DNA of 64,000 nucleotides, taken from positions 1,054,001 through 1,118,000 of the forward strand of contig NZ_CP110636.1 in NCBI RefSeq assembly GCF_026153355.1, written 5' to 3'. The stretch is from Streptomyces endophytica (GTDB lineage Bacteria; Actinomycetota; Actinomycetes; Streptomycetales; Streptomycetaceae). The position numbers and the translations under genes were made by a program. Below, piece by piece: positions 9,274 through 16,548 of this stretch (position 1 is the first letter of the stretch; each line of letters opens with the position of its first letter). The notes below the pieces were generated by a model that saw nothing but the letters and a program-made list of their open reading frames with translations, was not told the DNA's origin and made no database searches.

Positions 9274-10593
9274 ATGCCTCCCGCTGATACCGGGGCGTCC
9301 GTCACCGACCGTGCGGCCGCCTCTCCCCAGTCGTCCACCAGCTCCTCTTCCTCCGCCGCCGCGCCCGACCCCGAGGCGGGCAAGCTGCGGCCGGGCGGCC
9401 CCGGTTACCGCCGGATGAGCTTCGCCCTCTTCGCCGCCGGAGTGGCCACCTTCGCCCTCCTGTATTCCACCCAGGCACTGCTGCCCGCCATCTCCGGCGA
9501 CCTCGGGGTCTCCCCGGACCAGGCGAGCTGGACCGTCTCGGCGGCCACCTTCGGGCTGGCCCTCGGCGTGATCCCGCTGAGCGCGGTGTCCGAACGCTTC
9601 GGGCGGCGCACGCTCATGACCGCGTCGCTCGCGGTCGCCGCGGTGATCGCCCTGCTGGTGCCGTTCGCGCCGTCGCTCGGCGTCCTGATCGCCCTGCGCG
9701 CCGTCCAGGGCGTGGCGCTGGCCGGGCTGCCGGCGTCGGCGATGGCCTTCCTGGCCGAGGAGGTACGCGCCAAGGCACTGGTGGCGGCCATCGGACTGTT
9801 CGTGGCCGGCAACAGCATCGGCGGGATGTCCGGCCGGATCGTGACCGGCTGGGTCGCCCAGGCCTGGGGCTGGCGGGCCGCGCTCGGCGCGGTCGGGCTG
9901 ATGGCCGTGGTGTGCGCGGTGACGTTCCGGCTGCTGGTGCCCAAGGCCCGGCACTTCGTGCCCCGTTCGGTCGGCCCGCGGGCGCTGGCCCGTACGCTCG
10001 GCGGCCACCTCGCCGATCCGCTGCTCCGCCGGCTCTACGGCATCGGCGCGCTGTTCATGACGGTCTTCGGCGCGGTCTACACGGTCATCGGCTACCGCCT
10101 GGTCGCCGATCCGTTCAACCTCCCGCAGGGCATCGTCGGTTCGGTCTTCGTGATCTACCTCGTCGGTACGGTCTCCTCGGCGGCGGCCGGCCAGCTGGTC
10201 GCCCGGGTGGGCCGTCGCGGCGCCCTCTACCTGGCCGTCGGCACCACCTCGGCGGGCCTGCTGCTCACCCTCGCCGACTCGATCGCCGCGGTGCTCGCGG
10301 GCCTGGTCCTGATCACCGCCGGCTTCTTCGCGGGCCACGCGGTCGCCTCGTCGTCGGTCAGCCGCACCGCCAAGACGGCCCGCGCCCAGGCGTCGGCCCT
10401 CTACCAGTGCGCGTACTACGTCGGCAGCAGCCTGGGCGGCGCGCTGGGTGCCGCCGCCTTCCACGCGGTCGGCTGGCAGGGCACCGTCCTCCTCGGCCTC
10501 GCCGCGATGCTCGGCGCCGCGTCGATCACCCTCTACGCCACCCGCAAGGCCGTAGCGGAACAACGCCTGCTCCACCTGGCCCGGGCGGCGTAA
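9274..10593 (+). CDS. MFS transporter (drug/metabolite exporter type)
   Basis: A 439-residue major facilitator with about 12 membrane helices after a ~45-residue Ser/Pro-rich cytosolic tail. The loop 2-3 motif appears as SERFGRRTLMTASL, and helix 4 carries LRAVQGVALAGLPASAMAFLAEE. These fit 12-helix proton-driven exporters of the YnfM/arabinose-efflux type. It is divergent from a LysR regulator with an inverted repeat between them, so induction by the exported compound is likely. The substrate is unknown. Confidence 0.85.
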   Translation: MPPADTGASVTDRAAASPQSSTSSSSSAAAPDPEAGKLRPGGPGYRRMSFALFAAGVATFALLYSTQALLPAISGDLGVSPDQASWTVSAATFGLALGVIPLSAVSERFGRRTLMTASLAVAAVIALLVPFAPSLGVLIALRAVQGVALAGLPASAMAFLAEEVRAKALVAAIGLFVAGNSIGGMSGRIVTGWVAQAWGWRAALGAVGLMAVVCAVTFRLLVPKARHFVPRSVGPRALARTLGGHLADPLLRRLYGIGALFMTVFGAVYTVIGYRLVADPFNLPQGIVGSVFVIYLVGTVSSAAAGQLVARVGRRGALYLAVGTTSAGLLLTLADSIAAVLAGLVLITAGFFAGHAVASSSVSRTAKTARAQASALYQCAYYVGSSLGGALGAAAFHAVGWQGTVLLGLAAMLGAASITLYATRKAVAEQRLLHLARAA

Positions 10594-10639
10594 CCGCTGG
10601 CGGCCGGGGCCGCTGTACGCCCCGCCCGCCCCTCGGTCC

Positions 10640-10682
10640 GAAGGGCCCGTCCCACCACCTGTCCTGGTGGGGCGGGTCCTTC
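10640..10682. terminator. Bidirectional hairpin terminator
   Basis: Long inverted repeat, 18-base arms (10640-10657 and 10665-10682) with two mismatches and a 7-base loop, between the convergent MFS and Uma2 genes. Confidence 0.75.
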
Positions 10683-10695
10683 GTCGTCGTTGCCG

Positions 10696-11289
10696 TCAGA
10701 CGGCGGGGAAGATCGCGGTGTCCAAGGTGAGGCCGAAGGGCGCCGGGAGCGCCAGTTCGTCGCCGAACTTCACGGTATGCAGCACCCGGTAGACGTCGCC
10801 CGTGGGCTCACCGAACAAGGTGATCGTGGGCCCGGCGGGGGCGAACCGGTCGACGAGCAGATACAGCGGGACACCGGCCCGGGCGTAGCCCGCCGCCTTC
10901 GCGATCCGGTCGTTGCTCGCGTTGGACTTCGAGGTGACCTCGACGATCAGCTTGGCGGTGGATGCCGAGACGTACTCACCGGTCTCCTCGAGCACGACAT
11001 CGACCGGGACCACCGCGAGGTCCGGGATGTAAAGGCCCTTGCGCAGGGGAATGCCCGTCCCGAGCGTCTGATAGATACCCCAGTCCTCCGGGAGCACGGA
11101 GTACAGCCGGCGCTGGACCTTCTCAGCGATGAAGTTGTGGTTGTTGTCGGGCGGCGGTGACACGGTGACGATCCCCTCGATGATCTCCACCTTCCAGCCC
11201 TCGCGTGCGTCCGCCTGTTCCCAGATGCGGACGAGGTCGTCCCACTCGGGGCCGTTGCCCGCGGCGTGGTCGACGGTGAGTGCGCTCAT
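10696..11289 (-). CDS. Uma2-family PD-(D/E)XK nuclease-like protein
   Basis: A 197-residue protein of the Uma2 family (DUF820), a restriction-endonuclease-like fold expanded in Streptomyces and cyanobacteria. Visible features are EIIEGIVTVSPPP, then YIPDLAVVPVD and LIVEVTSKSNASNDRIAKAAGYA, which hold the Asp, Glu-x-Lys-like positions of the PD-(D/E)XK core, and a late YLLVDRFAP. The cellular role of Uma2 proteins is unsettled. The ATG at 11289 lies 97 bases downstream of deoA on the same strand, so read-through is possible but not required. Confidence 0.85.
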   Translation of the reverse strand: MSALTVDHAAGNGPEWDDLVRIWEQADAREGWKVEIIEGIVTVSPPPDNNHNFIAEKVQRRLYSVLPEDWGIYQTLGTGIPLRKGLYIPDLAVVPVDVVLEETGEYVSASTAKLIVEVTSKSNASNDRIAKAAGYARAGVPLYLLVDRFAPAGPTITLFGEPTGDVYRVLHTVKFGDELALPAPFGLTLDTAIFPAV

Positions 11290-11386
11290 GGCGGTCTCCT
11301 CTATCGGTACGTCACCGATCCCAGCATGCCGAACGGGACCGGCGCCGGTCCACCGATCCCGTTCACCCGTACGGGAAAACCGCAGG

Positions 11387-12663
11387 TCAGCCGATGCGTT
11401 CGAGGACGACCGGGCCCGCCGTGAAGGTGGCGTCCGAGGGGCCGACGAGCACGGCGCCGTCCAGGGCCTCCAGGGCGTAGGGGAGCTTTTCGGGGTGTCG
11501 GTGTGGAGGGTGAGGAGGGGCTGGCCGGCGGTGACGCGGTCGCCGGGCTTGGCGTGGAGTTCGATGCCGGCGGCGGCCTGGACCGGGTCCTCCTTGCGGG
11601 CGCGCCCGGCGCCCAGGCGCCAGGCGGCGAGGCCGACGGCGTACGCGTCGAGGGTGGTGAGGGTGCCGGTAGTGGCGGCGGTGACGGTGTGCTGTTCGCG
11701 GGCGACCGGAAGCGCGGCGTCCGGGTCGCCGCCCTGGGCGCTGATCATGCGGCGCCAGTGGTCCATGGCGGAGCCGTCGGCGAGCGCCTTGGCCGGGTCG
11801 GCGTCCGGCAGCCCGGCCGCGTCGAGCATCTCGCGGGCGAGGGCGAGGGTGAGGTCGATGACGTCCTGGGGGCCGCCGCCGGCCAGTACCTCGACGGACT
11901 CGCGGACTTCGAGGGCGTTACCGGCGGTGCGGCCGAGCGGGGTGGCCATGTCGGTGAGCAGGGCGACCGTCCGCACGCCGTGGTCGGTGCCCAACTCGAC
12001 CATGGTGGAGGCGAGTTCCCGGGCGTCGTCGAGGTGCTTCATGAACGCGCCGGAGCCGACCTTGACGTCGAGGACGAGGGAACCGGTGCCCTCGGCGATC
12101 TTCTTGGACATGATCGAGGAGGCGATCAGCGGGATGGACTCGACGGTGCCGGTGACGTCGCGCAGCGCGTAGAGCTTCTTGTCGGCGGGGGCGAGGCCGT
12201 CGCCGGCGGCACAGATCACCGAGCCGACGTCGCGGAGGACGTCCAGCATCTCGGCGTTGCTGAGGTGCGCGCGCCAGCCGGGGATGGACTCCAGCTTGTC
12301 GAGGGTGCCGCCGGTGTGGCCGAGGCCGCGGCCGGAGAGCTGGGGTACGGCGGCGCCACAGGCGGCGACGAGCGGGGCGAGCGGCAGGGTGATCTTGTCG
12401 CCGACGCCGCCGGTGGAGTGCTTGTCGGCGGTGGGGCGGGGCAGCGAGGAGAAGTCCATCCGCTCGCCGGAGGCGATCATGGCGGCGGTCCAGCGGGCGA
12501 TCTCCGTGCGGTTCATGCCGTTGAGGAAGATCGCCATCGCCAGGGACGACATCTGTTCGTGGGCGACCTCGCCGCGGGTGTAGGCGTCGATGACCCAGTC
12601 GATCTGATCGGGGGTCAGTTCGCCGCGGTCGCGCTTGGTACGGATGACGGAGATGGCGTCCAT
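11387..12663 (-). CDS. deoA: Thymidine phosphorylase (one-base frameshift near 3' end)
   Basis: Pyrimidine-nucleoside phosphorylase (about 425 residues), cleaving thymidine or deoxyuridine to base and deoxyribose-1-phosphate. It shows the family start DAISVIRTKRDRGELTPDQI, the phosphate-binding KHSTGGVGDK, SGRGLGHTGGTLDKLE, and the C-terminal ELHAKPGDRVTAGQPL hammerhead domain. The frame is lost at 11487-11495: one extra base there restores LHTDTPEKLPYALEALDGA and a stop at 11387. As written it would read through into the Uma2 gene. A degenerate nucleoside operator lies 32 bases before the ATG. In Streptomyces this gene normally follows cdd directly; here a ~6.8 kb block separates them. Confidence 0.9.
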
Positions 12664-12694
12664 GGACGGTTCCTTTCGAACGAGTAGGTCCGTT

Positions 12695-12706
12695 CTACAC
12701 GCATAG
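12695..12706. promoter_or_regulatory. Degenerate nucleoside-regulon palindrome upstream of deoA
   Basis: CTACACGCATAG, two differences from the perfect CTACGCGCGTAG found before add and the ABC ATPase gene, 32 bases before the deoA ATG. It supports separate regulated transcription of deoA despite the inserted block. Confidence 0.5.
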
Positions 12707-12810
12707 ACGCGGGGGTGGCCAGGGAGGGCGGGGAGGTGGGGACGGGGGCGGGTCCGTTGGGCCCGAGGACGCAGGGCGCTGGGGCCCGACGGGCCTGTCG
12801 CCGAGGTCGG

Positions 12811-13986
12811 CTACGTCGTCCAGCGGTGGATCTGACCGTCCGGTGTCGTGTACGTCACGGTCTGCTCAGCGGGGGTGGCTTCGATGCCGAACCACTCGCG
12901 ACGTGGCCGGTTGAGTCGCCGCCACCGCCGGTGGGCCTCTTCGATCGGCCGCCACAGGTCGCGCGGTCCGGTGGAGGTCACCAGCGGGGCCCCCTCGGGT
13001 AGGTCCTCGACGCGGGTTGCCGATCCGTCCGCGGGGTCGTACAGCGTCGTCACGTGCAGGCCGTCAGCGCTCTGACCGTACGTACGGAGGAGGCCGTGCG
13101 GCATGTGAAGCTGAGCGAAGAACGAGAACGTCCAGTCATCCAGTACACGCCCGGAGAGCTCGGCAGCACCACATGGGCCCTCGGGGATCTCCGGTACCCG
13201 CACCTCCGATTCGGTGCCGGTGTCGAGCGGCATGAAGGCAGCGGGGGTGTGCAGGATGCGGCCGACTGCCGTGCCGTCCGGCCGCTTCGTGAGCCGGGCG
13301 ATCATTCCCCCGGCGAGGGTGCCCTTGATGGGGACGACCAGGATGCCGCCGACGCGGCATCGTTCCAGCCACAAGGGCGGGATGCGGCGCACAGAGGCCG
13401 TAGCGATGATCCGGTCGTACATCGCATCGTGCGGGACGTCATGCGCACCGTCGCCGTGAATCACGAGTGGGTCGAACCCGATGGCATTGAGCCGTTCGCG
13501 GGCCAGGCTCGCGAGGGTGCCGGAGCGGTCAACGGTCGTGACGTGGGCGTCCCCGGCTAGGTGGCAGAGCATCGCGGCGTTGTAGCCGCTGCCGGCACCG
13601 GCCTCGTACACCTCGTCGCCTTCGTTCACGTCGAGGGCGTCGAGCATGTCCGCCATGAGGCTCGGCGCGGTCGAGGATGACGTGGGTACGCCGGTCACTC
13701 CTCTGGCACCAGCCTGCTCAGCGTGTACGCCGTCCACTTCGGTGATGAGAGAGTCGTCCGTGTACACGGCATCGAGCCACGCATCTGCGTCGCGGTCGGT
13801 GATCCTCCAAGGGACGAAGCGTTCCCCTTCACGCCGGTAGAAGACGGGGACGAAAGGATGCCGGGGAACGTTGAGGAACGCTCCCGCCAACTGGGAGGAC
13901 AGCACCACGCTGCCGCGGTCGATCTGCTGGGTGAGCGAGACGCGTGCCCGGAGCAAGCGCTGTTCGTCGTCGAGGATGTCCGTCAC
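12811..13986 (-). CDS. Protein-isoaspartate-methyltransferase homologue of a graspeptide cluster
   Basis: A 391-residue SAM-dependent methyltransferase. The N-terminal half is PCMT-like: RHPFVP at 42-47, a TSSSTAPSLM segment at 102-111 in place of the usual QTISxP, and motif I YEAGAGSGY at 127-135. A ~170-residue C-terminal extension is absent from housekeeping repair enzymes (about 220 residues). In related ATP-grasp peptide clusters such enzymes methylate an Asp of the ring-closed peptide, which then cyclises to an aspartimide. The GTG start overlaps the stop of the ATP-grasp gene (GTGA), making it the last gene of the operon. The specific target Asp is inference. Confidence 0.85.
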   Translation of the reverse strand: MTDILDDEQRLLRARVSLTQQIDRGSVVLSSQLAGAFLNVPRHPFVPVFYRREGERFVPWRITDRDADAWLDAVYTDDSLITEVDGVHAEQAGARGVTGVPTSSSTAPSLMADMLDALDVNEGDEVYEAGAGSGYNAAMLCHLAGDAHVTTVDRSGTLASLARERLNAIGFDPLVIHGDGAHDVPHDAMYDRIIATASVRRIPPLWLERCRVGGILVVPIKGTLAGGMIARLTKRPDGTAVGRILHTPAAFMPLDTGTESEVRVPEIPEGPCGAAELSGRVLDDWTFSFFAQLHMPHGLLRTYGQSADGLHVTTLYDPADGSATRVEDLPEGAPLVTSTGPRDLWRPIEEAHRRWRRLNRPRREWFGIEATPAEQTVTYTTPDGQIHRWTT

Positions 13987-14951
13987 TGACCGGTCCCTTC
14001 CAAGTAGTCACAGATCGCAGCGGTGATCGGCAGTCCGGTCGCCTGCTCGATGAACCCGTACTGACCACTCGGGTTCACCTCCAGAAAGCGCCACTCCCCG
14101 TCCGGCGTCACCACGAAGTCGAACGCGCCGTACGGCAGGCCGAGCCGGTCCAGCATCCGCAGCACTCCGGCAGCCGTCTCGGGCGGCAGGTCGCAGACCG
14201 TGTAGGTGTGGCTGTCGTAGTCACTGCGCCAGTCGATGTGACCAGCGTCCGAGCCCGCGTGGATCTCCGCCGCGAAGATCCGGCCGTCCACGGCGGTGAC
14301 CCGTACCTCGTACGCCTTCGGTACCCACTCCTGGAACATGTGCGCGGTGGTGGCAATGTCCGCGTGGGGCAAGCCGTCGGGGTCGACGATGCTCGCGTAC
14401 ACGGCAGCAGTCCGCCCGTGTACGGTCCCTCGCACGTGAAAGAACGGCTTGTACATGAGAGGCCCGCCGAACGAGTCGGCGAAGTCCTTCGCCGCGTCCG
14501 GGTCGTTGGTGATGAGAGTGCGGGGAACGCTCAGTCCCACGTCGGCCGCGACGCGCAGTTGCAGCGGCTTGTACTCGGCATCCGCCGCCCTGCCAGGCGG
14601 GGGGAGCCAGCGACAGGGCAATGCCGTCAGCAATCCACCGAAGCCCCACCGAGCCTCGGTCTCGGCGACCTTGCGGGCTGCGGCGGTCATCTGCTCGGAG
14701 AACTTCGGGCGGGTCGGGCGACGGTAGTAGACGGAGCGTACGGACGCGAGGTTGAGCGTGCGGCGGTCGTTGTTCAGCGTGCCGTGCCAGTGGTTCCCGC
14801 TGAGGCTCGCGGCAAGCGTGAGCCTCAGCGGGAACTCGGCCATATCGGCCCGGAAGACGGGCACGGCGCGCCGGTTCAATTCCTCAACCACCAGATCGCA
14901 GGTCGGGTCGAACCGACCCGCCAGGATGAGAACCTGTCCGGCGCCTGTCAT
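13983..14951 (-). CDS. tgmB: ATP-grasp ribosomal peptide maturase
   Basis: A 322-residue ATP-grasp ligase of the TgmB/MvdD-MvdC type. It activates Asp/Glu side chains of a precursor peptide with ATP and joins them to Thr/Ser (omega-esters) or Lys (amides). Features: N-terminal VLILAGRFDPTCDLVVEEL, a YYRRPTRPKF segment, the ATP-binding LMYKPFFHVRG, the EVRVTAVDGRIFAAEI strand, and the metal-binding FLEVNPSGQYGFIE near the C terminus. Its ATG overlaps the stop of the precursor gene (TGATG) and its stop overlaps the methyltransferase start, so the three are translationally coupled. Start and family are secure; bond type and pattern are not predictable by eye. Confidence 0.92.
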   Translation of the reverse strand: MTGAGQVLILAGRFDPTCDLVVEELNRRAVPVFRADMAEFPLRLTLAASLSGNHWHGTLNNDRRTLNLASVRSVYYRRPTRPKFSEQMTAAARKVAETEARWGFGGLLTALPCRWLPPPGRAADAEYKPLQLRVAADVGLSVPRTLITNDPDAAKDFADSFGGPLMYKPFFHVRGTVHGRTAAVYASIVDPDGLPHADIATTAHMFQEWVPKAYEVRVTAVDGRIFAAEIHAGSDAGHIDWRSDYDSHTYTVCDLPPETAAGVLRMLDRLGLPYGAFDFVVTPDGEWRFLEVNPSGQYGFIEQATGLPITAAICDYLEGTGQ

Positions 14952-15286
14952 CAGTCGTCGCTCGGTCCGGGGTCGTCCGGCGCGTCCATCTGGCCCGTGG
15001 GAGCCGTCGGCCCGTAGGTCTTCGGCGGATTCTTGGTCATGTAGACGCCCGGTGGCATTGCCTCGTAGAGGCCGGTCTGCGACTCCTCGTCGTACTCGAC
15101 CTTGCTCGGCAGGATGCCGCCCGTTGCCGAGACCGGAGTGAGAAACCGGAATGCGAACGGCGCCGGTCCCTCCCCGTCCGACAGCTCCGGCATGGACACG
15201 GGCCCGTCGGTGCTCAACGGGAGCCGCAGCTCCGGTGCGTCGAGTGCCAGCCCGGAAGGCCGACGCCCCTCAACTGTGATGGGCAT
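14951..15286 (-). CDS. tgmA: Graspeptide precursor peptide (ATP-grasp target RiPP)
   Basis: A 111-residue precursor. A PAPFAFRFLTP motif (41-51) followed by VEYDEESQ (63-70) matches the recognition region of ATP-grasp target peptides. The remaining ~40 residues form the likely core, with Thr at 71, 84, 90, 94 and 97, acidic residues at 75, 101, 104, 105, 110 and 111, and Lys at 85 and 89. Thr90/94/97 facing Asp101/104/105 give plausible ester partners. There is no Asp-Gly pair in the core; Asp101-Ala102 is the most aspartimide-prone step. A GGGGA ribosome site precedes the ATG at 15286, inside the end of the upstream gene. Ring assignments are inference. Confidence 0.85.
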   Translation of the reverse strand: MPITVEGRRPSGLALDAPELRLPLSTDGPVSMPELSDGEGPAPFAFRFLTPVSATGGILPSKVEYDEESQTGLYEAMPPGVYMTKNPPKTYGPTAPTGQMDAPDDPGPSDD

Positions 15287-15545
15287 TGCTTCCCCTTTCT
15301 CGATGGATGTTTTCGCGATGGATGGGAAGTGCTCGTACGTCCCCGCCCCGCTCAGCGAGCCTGCGCACAAACGCCGCTCCGTCTTCCTCGGTCAGCTCAT
15401 CAACCCACGCGGTACCGGCGTTGGACGCCGCACGCATCTGATCGAGCTGCCGGTACAGCTCCCGTTGGCTCACATGCCGTCCCCAGGTCTCTTCCGCCCC
15501 GTAGCGCAGCCGCGACCATGCGTCCGCACACCGTGCCCAGATCAT
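15270..15545 (-). CDS. Unrecognised protein, co-transcribed with graspeptide genes
   Basis: A 91-residue soluble protein with no signal peptide or membrane helix. It starts at an ATG (15545) overlapping the previous stop (ATGA) and overlaps the precursor gene by 17 bases. It is helical and charged, with Trp and Arg in the N-terminal third (MIWARCADAWSRLRYG) and a WVDELTEEDGAAFVRRLAERGG segment. I recognise no family. The tight overlap with both neighbours argues it is real and part of the operon. Confidence 0.6.
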   Translation of the reverse strand: MIWARCADAWSRLRYGAEETWGRHVSQRELYRQLDQMRAASNAGTAWVDELTEEDGAAFVRRLAERGGDVRALPIHRENIHRERGSNAHHS

Positions 15546-15904
15546 CCGCACGCCCGGGCCGGATGGCGGGGCCCGCCGTCATCGCCGTTTCCCGGAGTTG
15601 CCTCAGCGTCGGGTTCGTCATCGTCCGGCACAGGCAGTCGCGCGCCCCTGCTTTCCGCTACCCGGTGCACATCGGCCAGGGATGCGGTCACGACGGCCAG
15701 CAGGCGAAGTTCTCCGGACGTCCACGTACGAGCGTCAAGGGTGCGGCGTGCTTCCTCGATGAGTTCGGCAGCCGAGGCGAGCTGCGCGGTTTCGATCTCG
15801 TCGGCCAGACGGGACACGTATCCGTTGCCATCGCCTGCCAGGTAGCAGGGCTTCCCGTCGGGGCTGGACCACGGCAGCAACCGCAGTTTCTCCACGGGAT
15901 TCAT
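15542..15904 (-). CDS. Unrecognised acidic protein, co-transcribed with graspeptide genes
   Basis: A 120-residue soluble protein. The N-terminal half has a LPWSSPDGKPCYLAGDGNG segment resembling a small beta structure; the middle is helical (SAAELIEEARRTLDARTW, then LRLLAVVTASLADVHRVAE); the C terminus is acidic and Gly/Pro-rich. The start overlaps the previous stop (TGATG at 15902-15906; a GTG at 15907 is also possible). No family recognised. Its position in the six-gene overlapping operon suggests a role linked to the peptide or to its regulation. Confidence 0.6.
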   Translation of the reverse strand: MNPVEKLRLLPWSSPDGKPCYLAGDGNGYVSRLADEIETAQLASAAELIEEARRTLDARTWTSGELRLLAVVTASLADVHRVAESRGARLPVPDDDEPDAEATPGNGDDGGPRHPARACG

Positions 15905-16221
15905 CACGCCGCCACCTCAACTCCGCGAATCCGGCGCGGCCCCGCGTCGACGCCGCGAACGGCCAGCCACAACCCCCGTCCCGGCGGGCTCTGCAAGCGG
16001 CGCGCGTACAGCTCTTCGGTCGTCAGGGCGTATGGGCGGATCAGGGCCGAGTCCTCGCCGCGCAGGAGCCCAGGCTGCCGAACGGGCACACGAGGAAGGG
16101 CGAGCGTCGGCGCGTCCTCGCACCTCGCCTCCGGCTGCGTACGGTCCGTCCGGTGGCGGCCCCGCGCTGGAAGCAGCAGCCGCAGCAGCGGGAGTAAGAA
16201 CCTCGCTGTAGCGTTGGTCAT
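15904..16221 (-). CDS. Unrecognised small protein, first gene of the graspeptide operon
   Basis: A 105-residue basic protein with a short hydrophobic N terminus (RFLLPLLRLLLPARGR). The middle carries ALPRVPVRQPGLLRGED and IRPYALTTEELYARRLQS, and it ends in VRGVDAGPRRIRGVEVAA. The ATG at 16221 is chosen because AAGGAG lies 8 bases upstream; ATGs further up have no such site. No family recognised, although short proteins of this look are common beside XRE regulators in Streptomyces. It is the promoter-proximal gene of the operon. Confidence 0.6.
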   Translation of the reverse strand: MTNATARFLLPLLRLLLPARGRHRTDRTQPEARCEDAPTLALPRVPVRQPGLLRGEDSALIRPYALTTEELYARRLQSPPGRGLWLAVRGVDAGPRRIRGVEVAA

Positions 16222-16252
16222 GTTGTCAACTCCTTGGTAGTTGATGGCCATG

Positions 16253-16281
16253 CCCCCGGATCGTTCGCGCGATCGCGGGGG
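16253..16281. promoter_or_regulatory. Hairpin in the leader of the graspeptide operon
   Basis: CCCCCG-GATCG paired with CGATCGCGGGGG (16253-16263 / 16270-16281, one bulged base), 32 bases before the first start codon. It could be an RNA leader structure or an operator. A 12-bp palindrome lies further upstream at 16377-16388. Confidence 0.35.
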
Positions 16282-16376
16282 TCCTGCATGTCGCCATCGC
16301 CACGCGGTGACGAGTGCGGCCGACCGTCGGCCTGAATCTGATCGGCCGGGACTAGTCACAGGCGGCCCGAACTAGG

Positions 16377-16388
16377 CGTAGATCTACG
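16377..16388. promoter_or_regulatory. Palindrome CGTAGATCTACG between divergent operon and XRE gene
   Basis: A perfect 12-bp palindrome in the 327-base region between the graspeptide operon (minus strand) and the XRE regulator (plus strand). It is flanked by two ACTAG repeats (around 16351 and 16371). It is a candidate operator for the XRE protein. Apart from this and the leader hairpin I see no other structured element in 16222-16548. Confidence 0.45.
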
Positions 16389-16548
16389 TCACTTCAGGAA
16401 GCCGCCCGGACCGAGGGAAAGCCTGGATCCCGGTCGCGCCCGTTCCGGGCGGCTGGTGATTAGTGAACCTTCCGTCACGCACAGTGGGTACGGTGAGAGG
16501 CAGTTGAATCGGTATACGTGGTTTACACGCCCCGGATTGGAGGCGAGG

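Noticed and set aside
10696..12663. Single 655-residue fusion of thymidine phosphorylase and Uma2 nuclease
   Set aside because: The link arises only because a base is missing near 11490; repair gives a normal deoA stop at 11387, and Uma2 has its own start at 11289.
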